DNA of 5,691 nt, from positions 1-5,691 of the forward strand of contig JALRJA010000337.1 of assembly GCA_023255235.1 (NCBI GenBank), read 5' to 3'. The notes beneath the pieces are model-generated. The model had not been told where the DNA came from and did no database searches. It saw nothing but the letters and a program-made list of their open reading frames with translations. Position 1 is the first letter of the stretch, and every line of letters starts with the position of its first letter. The position numbers were made by a program, and so were the translations under genes. This DNA is from Flaviramulus sp. Its GTDB lineage: Bacteria; Bacteroidota; Bacteroidia; Flavobacteriales; Flavobacteriaceae. Shown here piece after piece: positions 1-5,691 of the stretch.

Positions 1-1
1 T

Positions 2-367
2 ATGGATTTAGAAATAGATACGTGTTTAATTCAAAAAACAATAGAAAAGCAGACTACAGCTTTATTGCCACACGTTGTAGATGGCACTTTCAAGGTTAAC
101 ACAGAAACTTTAAACTCTTTTAGCACTTATAAAGAGGCTTACGGTCAACTCATGTTTGAAATTAGTAATAAAGTTGTAAATGATATAAAACTTATTTTAG
201 ATAAGGATAGCACAATAAAACATCTTTTTTTATCAGGAGGGTTTAATAGCAATACTTTTTTTGTTTTTTTTATTAAACAATTAATGCCTAATTTCACACT
301 TGAAGTTTCAGATATTAAAAACGAGAGTGCATTGGGTGCAGCCATGTTAATGGATGCTTATTTTTAA
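2..367 (+). CDS. FGGY-family carbohydrate kinase, C-terminal fragment (5' end outside window)
   Basis: This is the last 121 residues of a cytoplasmic sugar kinase that would transfer phosphate from ATP to a monosaccharide or its ketose form (rhamnulose, fuculose, xylulose and similar are known FGGY substrates). The visible part matches the second FGGY domain: a glycine-rich nucleotide-binding turn at fragment residues 77-84 (LSGGFNSN), then the ESALGAAM helix start at 108-115 that typically closes the family. FGGY kinases usually run about 450-500 residues, so roughly three quarters of the protein lies upstream. The ATG at position 2 is probably an internal methionine, not the true start. The gene ends 27 bp before the HTCS on the same strand, which suggests co-transcription and a role in catabolising the sugar that the locus releases. 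Substrate specificity sits mainly in the missing N-terminal domain, so no symbol is given. Three runs of 7-8 T lie in the coding sequence (225-231, 256-262, 264-271), but the frame stays open through them. Confidence 0.8.
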   Translation: MDLEIDTCLIQKTIEKQTTALLPHVVDGTFKVNTETLNSFSTYKEAYGQLMFEISNKVVNDIKLILDKDSTIKHLFLSGGFNSNTFFVFFIKQLMPNFTLEVSDIKNESALGAAMLMDAYF

Positions 368-394
368 TTTTCTTTGTGAAATACTAAATTTTTC

Positions 395-3300
395 ATGAAA
401 GCACATTTTATTTTCAATTTTGTTCTATTAGGATTATTTTCTAATTTTTTATCGGCACAATATTTCCAGCATATTTCAAATAAAGAAGGATTTAATCAAA
501 ATACGGTTAACACTATTGAAATCGATAAAAGTGGATTTTTATGGTTTGGAACACCAAACGGCTTAATAAAACATGATGGTTACTCTTTTGAATCATATAC
601 TTATGATCCGGTGGCTCAATACACTTTATCTGACAATTATATAAATAGACTCGCTATAGATTCAGTTGGTGTTGTTTGGATTGGCACTCGTAATGGCTTA
701 AATATCTTTAATTCTAAATCAAATAGCTTCTTTTTTAATACAGAAACCGAAAATAAAACTATTTCTGCTGTAAAAGTTTTTAATGATAGAATATGGTTTG
801 CTTCAGAAAATGAATTGTATTTCTCAAATGGATTTGATTTTAAAACGCAACGATTTGATATTTCTACTAATTTAATTTCAAATATTAATAAAATTCCTAG
901 TATAAGTCATATAGATTTTATCTCGCCTAACAAGCTTTTATTAGGCACTGTTAACGGCTTGTTTTTGGCAACTATTAAAAACGATTTTAATGAGATTAGG
1001 ATTATTAATTTAAAAAAATTAGCATTTCTTAAAACTTCAAATATCACGTCAATTAGTCATCATTTTAAATCACTTTGGATAGGGAGTGACGAAGGGCTGC
1101 ATCAGTTTGAAATTAACAACCAAGCTATAGAGTTTATTCAAACTATTGCGTACATTGAAGATAAATTTGGAAAAAAACAAAAACTTAAAATTAGAAATGC
1201 ATATATAGACAAAAAAGATATACTATGGATTGGAACTTTCAAAAACGGTTTGGTTAAGTTTAATTTGAAAAATCAAAAATTTGACTTATATGATTTTGAC
1301 CAAAAAAAAACAGGGAGTATTAGCAGCCCCATTGTAAACGCTGTAGTACGAGATTCTTTTGATGTGGTTTGGATAGGCACAGCCCAAGGAGGAATAAACA
1401 AATTAAATTTAAAGCAAAAACCCTTTTATAATTTTTCATCAAATCCTTTCGACAAATTTTCGCTTGATGGAAATTTAATTACTTCTGTAATCGAAGACAA
1501 GAATGGGTATGTATGGGTTTCAACCTATTCAAACGCCATTTCTAGATCTACACAACCTATAAATCAGAGAAGTATTGAGGGTTTAAAATTCAAGCGATTC
1601 TCTGATGAAAATTCAATTTTTGAAGATAAACTAATTCGTTCCATTTTAGAAGATTCTGAAGGAAATATTTGGTTTGGTGGAAATAATTGCCTCATTCGCT
1701 ATAATCCCAAATCAAACACTTTTAAATTACTAGAAATCACACATAAAAACAAAAAAGTTACTATGAACATGATTTATGAGATAAATCAACTAAGTGACTC
1801 GTCTCTACTGCTCATTGGAACCGAAATTGTTGTGTTAAACAATACCATAACATCAAAAGCAGGAATACATACTGTTGAAGCACAATCAATAACAAAACTT
1901 CCCGATGTAGAATATGTTTACACTAGCCTTTTTGAAGATAATAACCATATTTGGTTTGGATCAAATCAGGGATTGTTATTGGCTGAAAAAAACAATCAAT
2001 CATTTAAAATTAAAAAGAAGTTTATTCAATCACATTCTAAGAATAGCTTAACAAATAATCGCGTTTTTTCTTTAAAAAAAGGAGACAGTAATAGTATGTG
2101 GGTTGGTACTTTTGGTGGTGGCTTAAACCACATTAAATTTGCAAACGATTCTATTATTTTAAACACTGTTTATTCTAAAAACGATAAGCTTCCTGACAAT
2201 GCTATATATAGTGTAATGAGGCAAGATTCGTTAAGTTTATGGCTAAGCACAGATATGGGTTTAGTAAAGCTAAACACAAAAACGGGAAATTCATATACTT
2301 TTGACGTGCGTGATGGTCTACCAAATAACAACTTTAGACAAGGTGCTTATCATATAGGAAAATCAGGGCTTTTCTATTACGGCGGTCTCAATGGGCTAAC
2401 CGTTTTTGATCCAACAAAAATTGAAATTAATACTTCTGAGCCACAAGTAAATCTTGTTTCAGTACAAATAGGAAACAAACCTGCTTTATTACTAAACTTA
2501 ACTTCTAAAAAAACAAATACTTCAAAAAAAACTGAAACACCACTTATAAAGTTTAATAAAACAGAAAAATTTTTAACCCTAAATTTAAACGTTATTCATA
2601 CCGCAATTCCTGAAAAAAACGGAATCAAATATATGCTAAAAGGGTTTGATGAAAATTGGGTAGAAAAAAAATCAGGCAGGATATCTGTTACCTATACCAA
2701 TTTAAATGCAGGTGATTATCAATTAGTTGTGCAAGGGAAAAATTCTGATGAAAAATGGAGTAAAGCTTATTTAAAAATTCCTATCAAAGTACTACCGCCA
2801 TGGTATTGGTCTTGGTGGAGCATAACCATATGGTCATTTCTTTTTCTATTACTTCTTTTTCTTGTAAATCGCTATTATTTACGACTAGAAAAACTCAAAC
2901 AACAACTTATTTTTGAGGAATTAGAAAAACAAAGAGCTGAAGAAATAAATCAAAATAAATTTCGCTTTTTTACCAACATTGCTCATGAGTTTAGAACCCC
3001 TCTAACCCTAATATTAGCCCCATTAGAACGGCTAATTTCAGATAAAAAAAACAGTTCTGTTAACCAACAATTAAAACTCATTCAAAAAAATACAAATAGG
3101 TTACTAAACTTAGTAAATCAGCTAATCTCATTTAGGCAAGCCGAACAAGGGTATTTAGATTTAAAGCTTAGTAAATTGAGTTTATACGATTTTATATATC
3201 CTATTGTTGAAATCTATGAATCATATGCCTATGAAAAGGACATTCATTTTTTCTCAAACATAAAAAAAGGTAATTTTGAAGTTGAAATTGATGTTGAAAA

Positions 3301-4495
3301 AACAGAACGTATTTTATTCAATATAATATCAAATGCCTTTAAAAACACACCCAACGGCGGAGAGATTAAACTAGAAACAAATATAATTACTGAAAACGAT
3401 AAACATTATAGTTGCTTTAAAGTGATTGATAATGGTTGCGGAATTCATCCAGAGTCTATAGAAAAAATATTTGATCGTTTCTACAATTTTAATCCCAACG
3501 ACGTTTCTAGCGGAGGTGGAATTGGACTTGCCTTTGCCAAAAATATGATTGAACTTCTTGGAGGCAGTATTCATGTAAAAAGTAAACCTGGCGTTAAAAC
3601 AATTTTTACAGTTTTAATTCCTGTAACCTTTAAAATACAACAAACTGTTAAAAATTATATTTCTCCTAAATCTTCTATTGAAAAATGGTTAAACCTTAAC
3701 GATACCCAAATTACAAACGTTGAAGAAAAGCATAAATTATATGATAAAACCACTATTTTAATTGTTGAAGACGAAGCAGACCTACAAACGTTTTTAAGAG
3801 ACTCTTTACAAGAAAACTACAATATAATGGTAGCCAACTCTGGCGATGAAGGTTTGCAAATTGTGAGTACAAACAAAATAGACCTTATTTTATCTGATGT
3901 GATGATGAAAGGAACTGATGGCTATCTGTTTTGTGAAAAAATTAAATCAAACCCCATGACATCTCATATCCCTTTTATCATGCTCACAGCCTTGATAGAA
4001 CATCAAGATTCTGTAAAAGGAATTGAATATGGTGCCGATGACTATATTACAAAACCATTTTCAATGGAGTATTTAATGTTGCGTATTGAAAAATTTATTA
4101 GCCTGGCTCAAAAACTAAAACAACACTTTTCAAAAAACAGTACTATTCCACCTATTGAAGTTGAAATTAATGATCGTGACCGGTTGTTTTTAGAAAAAAT
4201 GATTCAAATATTAGATGACAACTTATCAAATTCTGACTTTGGCGTTGAAGAACTTACCAAAGAATTAGGACTAAGTGCTTCCAGCCTATATAGAAAAACA
4301 AAAGTAATAACAGGTCAAATACCAAATGTTTTTATTAGAAATTATCGATTCAATAAAGCTGCTGAAATGCTTCAATCAAACAAAGGATTAAATGTGAGTG
4401 AGGTTATGTACATGATTGGAATTGAGTCAAAGTCTTATTTTTCAACTACATTTAAGAAAATTTACGGTAAAACACCATCAACTTACTCAAAATAA
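395..4495 (+). CDS. Hybrid two-component system sensor/regulator (HTCS)
   Basis: This single-chain sensor and transcription factor in the inner membrane typically binds an oligosaccharide in the periplasm and activates a nearby polysaccharide utilisation locus. The 1366 residues read in order: signal peptide (1-21, likely cleaved LSA|Q); 14 propeller-blade motifs of the W-(I/F/V)-G-(T/S)...GL type from about 35 to 673, fitting two seven-bladed Reg_prop propellers; Y_Y_Y domain at about 725-800; one transmembrane helix at about 805-827 after a Trp-rich PPWYWSWW stretch; a short coiled linker; HisKA with H864 in NIAHEFRTPL; HATPase with N-box N976/N980, DNGCGI at 1012-1017, F-box at 1026-1029 and GGGIGL at 1040-1045; receiver with acidic pair D1126/E1127, phosphoacceptor D1168, T1198 and K1220; AraC-type double helix-turn-helix at about 1263-1366. 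All catalytic residues are present. An oddity is K1172 at D+4, where receivers usually carry proline. The ATG at 395 is chosen because the signal peptide begins there. Ligand unknown. Confidence 0.97.
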   Translation: MKAHFIFNFVLLGLFSNFLSAQYFQHISNKEGFNQNTVNTIEIDKSGFLWFGTPNGLIKHDGYSFESYTYDPVAQYTLSDNYINRLAIDSVGVVWIGTRNGLNIFNSKSNSFFFNTETENKTISAVKVFNDRIWFASENELYFSNGFDFKTQRFDISTNLISNINKIPSISHIDFISPNKLLLGTVNGLFLATIKNDFNEIRIINLKKLAFLKTSNITSISHHFKSLWIGSDEGLHQFEINNQAIEFIQTIAYIEDKFGKKQKLKIRNAYIDKKDILWIGTFKNGLVKFNLKNQKFDLYDFDQKKTGSISSPIVNAVVRDSFDVVWIGTAQGGINKLNLKQKPFYNFSSNPFDKFSLDGNLITSVIEDKNGYVWVSTYSNAISRSTQPINQRSIEGLKFKRFSDENSIFEDKLIRSILEDSEGNIWFGGNNCLIRYNPKSNTFKLLEITHKNKKVTMNMIYEINQLSDSSLLLIGTEIVVLNNTITSKAGIHTVEAQSITKLPDVEYVYTSLFEDNNHIWFGSNQGLLLAEKNNQSFKIKKKFIQSHSKNSLTNNRVFSLKKGDSNSMWVGTFGGGLNHIKFANDSIILNTVYSKNDKLPDNAIYSVMRQDSLSLWLSTDMGLVKLNTKTGNSYTFDVRDGLPNNNFRQGAYHIGKSGLFYYGGLNGLTVFDPTKIEINTSEPQVNLVSVQIGNKPALLLNLTSKKTNTSKKTETPLIKFNKTEKFLTLNLNVIHTAIPEKNGIKYMLKGFDENWVEKKSGRISVTYTNLNAGDYQLVVQGKNSDEKWSKAYLKIPIKVLPPWYWSWWSITIWSFLFLLLLFLVNRYYLRLEKLKQQLIFEELEKQRAEEINQNKFRFFTNIAHEFRTPLTLILAPLERLISDKKNSSVNQQLKLIQKNTNRLLNLVNQLISFRQAEQGYLDLKLSKLSLYDFIYPIVEIYESYAYEKDIHFFSNIKKGNFEVEIDVEKTERILFNIISNAFKNTPNGGEIKLETNIITENDKHYSCFKVIDNGCGIHPESIEKIFDRFYNFNPNDVSSGGGIGLAFAKNMIELLGGSIHVKSKPGVKTIFTVLIPVTFKIQQTVKNYISPKSSIEKWLNLNDTQITNVEEKHKLYDKTTILIVEDEADLQTFLRDSLQENYNIMVANSGDEGLQIVSTNKIDLILSDVMMKGTDGYLFCEKIKSNPMTSHIPFIMLTALIEHQDSVKGIEYGADDYITKPFSMEYLMLRIEKFISLAQKLKQHFSKNSTIPPIEVEINDRDRLFLEKMIQILDDNLSNSDFGVEELTKELGLSASSLYRKTKVITGQIPNVFIRNYRFNKAAEMLQSNKGLNVSEVMYMIGIESKSYFSTTFKKIYGKTPSTYSK

Positions 4496-4497
4496 AA

Positions 4498-4514
4498 TTG
4501 CTTTTTTTAAGCAA
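4498..4514 (+). terminator. Small hairpin just after the HTCS stop, weak terminator candidate
   Basis: TTGCTT (4498-4503) and AAGCAA (4509-4514) are perfect reverse complements separated by five T, starting 3 bp after the HTCS stop codon. The stem is only 6 bp with two G-C pairs. What follows on the + strand (CTATTTGAC) is not a proper U-tract, so termination is likely weak at best. Read on the - strand, the same hairpin is followed by TTTTATTTT, a better terminator shape, but no - strand gene is visible in the window. The position makes it a plausible 3' end or processing site for the HTCS transcript; this is inference. Confidence 0.3.
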
Positions 4515-4517
4515 CTA

Positions 4518-4553
4518 TTTGACAAAAAAAGGAAATTTATGTTGTAATATTTT
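4518..4553 (+). promoter_or_regulatory. Possible promoter for the downstream hydrolase
   Basis: A TTTG element (4518-4521, within TTTGACA) is followed by TAATATTT at 4545-4552. This partly resembles the Bacteroidota consensus TTTG ... TAnnTTTG, but the spacing is about 23 bp and the -7 box is imperfect. If used, transcription would begin shortly downstream, around the repeated TTWACCATA elements. The 92-bp spacer, compared with 27 bp upstream of the HTCS, is consistent with the hydrolase having its own promoter, but the motif match alone is weak. Confidence 0.3.
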
Positions 4554-4595
4554 AACCATATTTACCATATCGTTTAAAAAAAACAATATGGTAAA
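4552..4595 (+). repeat. Tandem plus inverted TTWACCATA element overlapping the hydrolase start codon
   Basis: Three copies of one 9-bp word sit in 44 bp. TTAACCATA (4552-4560) and TTTACCATA (4561-4569) lie head to tail, and an inverted copy TATGGTAAA occupies 4587-4595. The second and third extend to a perfect 10-bp inverted repeat, TTTACCATAT (4561-4570) against ATATGGTAAA (4586-4595), with a 15-base A-rich spacer. The right arm contains the ATG at 4588-4590 and the next codons. In RNA the arms could pair and bury the start codon; in DNA the symmetry could be a regulator-binding site. The repeat is read directly from the sequence; either function is inference. The arms have only two G-C pairs, so an RNA hairpin would be modestly stable. 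Confidence 0.55.
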
Positions 4596-5691
4596 GATTG
4601 GCTTTATTTCTATTTGCATTTTAATTATTACAGGCAACCTCTATTCACAAAATAATACATACCCCAAATTTAGTTGGAAAACGGTTCCTGTTACATTTCA
4701 TTTTAGAAAAGTAGATACACTATTAACACAGCAAGAAGCCAAATTTATAGCCTCAAGAACCTCATTGATAACATTTGAAAAAGCACATGCCTTAGGCAAA
4801 CAAGTAATGTTGAATACCGAAGAAAGCATACTTCATGATGCTAAAGTGTTAAAAGGTATTAATCCTGATATTAAAGTTTTTTTCTATTGGAATGCCCTAT
4901 TAGATTATCCGTTTTATGAAGCCTCGCACGAATTTAATGACAAACCAAACTGGTGGTTAAAAAAAGAGAACGGAACCTTAGATATTAAGAATGAAACATT
5001 AAAAAAATATGATTTGACAAATGAAAACCTCCGTAAATGGTGGGTAAATGTTGTCAAAAAAAATATTGACAATGATTATATCGATGGCGTCTTTATAGAC
5101 GCTTTGAATCAAGTAAAAGCTGATTTTAATATCAAATCATTAGGACAAGAAAAGTATAATGAAATGAACAGCGCTGTTGATCGGCTTATAATAGAAACTA
5201 GAGATAAAATAGGTCATAATAAAATGATACTATGGAACGGCATTCGATCTACACCACACAAAACAGTTGGTAACGACTATTTAAATGAAACCGATGCGGT
5301 AATGATTGAGCACTTTGGCTCGTTTCATAGTGCAACACCCGAAAGTATGGCTTCAGACTTAGATAAAATGACACAAGCCGGCAAAGCAAAAAAAATAGTC
5401 ATCTTTAAAGGATGGCCAGGTTTCACATGGTTAGATAAAGAAGATATGGCTCTTTCTATAGAAACAAAAAGACAAATTGCCAAAGCCAATATTGAGTTTC
5501 CTTTAGCTGCATTTTTAATCGCCGCTCAAGAGTATTCGTATTTTGTGTACAATTGGGGATATCGATTAGATTTTGGCGGTTTGGAATGGTATCCAGAATA
5601 TAACAAACCCTTAGGAAAACCCTTGGGAGATTTTACAAAAAAAGGGTTTATCTATACTAGAGAATTTGAGCATGCTTCTGTGTATTTAGAT
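4588..5691 (+). CDS. Secreted putative glycoside hydrolase, GHL15-like (3' end outside window)
   Basis: The frame stays open for 368 codons to the window edge, so the C-terminus is missing. Residues 1-20 form a signal peptide (MVKI, hydrophobic core, cut near LYS|Q), so the protein is exported; the lone Cys at 10 is not a convincing lipobox. The rest looks like a TIM-barrel hydrolase of the 'hypothetical glycosyl hydrolase 15' type (PF14885): a strand with IKVFFYWNALLDYP at 95-108, YDLTNENLRKWW at 141-152, a strand ending in DGVFIDALNQ at 166-175, ILWNGIR at 214-220, AVMIEHFGSF at 237-246, VIFKGWPGF at 271-279, and the late LGKPLGDF and YTREFEHASVY segments at 342-367. D171 and E241, each at the end of a predicted strand, are the best catalytic candidates by analogy with alpha-amylase-like barrels; this is inference. 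The late motifs suggest only the last few dozen residues are cut off. No in-frame ATG precedes 4588. The neighbouring HTCS and sugar kinase suggest a role in glycan breakdown; substrate unknown. Confidence 0.65.
   Translation, partial: MVKIGFISICILIITGNLYSQNNTYPKFSWKTVPVTFHFRKVDTLLTQQEAKFIASRTSLITFEKAHALGKQVMLNTEESILHDAKVLKGINPDIKVFFYWNALLDYPFYEASHEFNDKPNWWLKKENGTLDIKNETLKKYDLTNENLRKWWVNVVKKNIDNDYIDGVFIDALNQVKADFNIKSLGQEKYNEMNSAVDRLIIETRDKIGHNKMILWNGIRSTPHKTVGNDYLNETDAVMIEHFGSFHSATPESMASDLDKMTQAGKAKKIVIFKGWPGFTWLDKEDMALSIETKRQIAKANIEFPLAAFLIAAQEYSYFVYNWGYRLDFGGLEWYPEYNKPLGKPLGDFTKKGFIYTREFEHASVYLD

Noticed and set aside
145..345. 66-codon open frame on the - strand inside the kinase gene
   Set aside because: It lies wholly opposite a frame with clear FGGY kinase motifs; its Leu/Ser/Lys-rich translation is what antisense of AT-rich coding DNA yields, and it shows no recognisable domain.
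368..394. Possible promoter for the HTCS in the gap after the kinase
   Set aside because: A TTTG and a TAAATTTT occur, but only about 8 bp apart, far too close for a -33/-7 pair.
3371..3574. 67-codon open frame on the - strand inside the HTCS ATPase domain
   Set aside because: It is antisense to the highly conserved N-box to G2 region, which fully explains the sequence; no domain or promoter supports it.
4539..4547. ATG upstream of the hydrolase as an alternative start or leader peptide
   Set aside because: It reads ATG TTG TAA, stopping after two codons and out of frame with the hydrolase.
4588..4650. Lipoprotein signal on the hydrolase (Cys at residue 10)
   Set aside because: The Cys sits in the middle of the hydrophobic core without a lipobox; a standard signal peptide cut near residue 20 fits better.

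Overview
The window is very AT-rich and gene-dense, with all genes on the + strand. The gene style points to a Bacteroidota member, most likely a marine or other environmental Flavobacteriia. The main reasons are a full-length hybrid two-component sensor/regulator (HTCS), a protein type largely restricted to this phylum, the lack of clear Shine-Dalgarno sequences ahead of the starts, and the strong A/T bias. The species cannot be named from the sequence alone.

Layout: (1) positions 2-367 hold the C-terminal end of an FGGY-family carbohydrate kinase whose start lies upstream of the window. (2) After a 27-bp gap, 395-4495 encodes a complete 1366-residue HTCS: signal peptide, 14 propeller-blade motifs, Y_Y_Y domain, one membrane span, histidine kinase, receiver domain and AraC-type DNA-binding domain. 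(3) A 92-bp spacer (4496-4587) contains a small hairpin, a possible promoter, and a 10-bp perfect inverted repeat whose right arm covers the next start codon. (4) From 4588 to the window edge runs a secreted putative glycoside hydrolase. It resembles the uncharacterised 'hypothetical glycosyl hydrolase 15' (GHL15, PF14885) group and is cut off near its C-terminus.

Together these genes look like part of a polysaccharide or glycoside utilisation locus. The exported hydrolase would release sugars or oligosaccharides, the periplasmic propellers of the HTCS would sense an oligosaccharide and switch on transcription, and the kinase would phosphorylate the released monosaccharide in the cytoplasm. 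No SusC/SusD pair is visible in the window, and the substrate cannot be read from the sequence. I found no RNA genes, mobile elements, CRISPR arrays or defence system. The least explained parts are the hydrolase itself and the symmetric element over its start codon.
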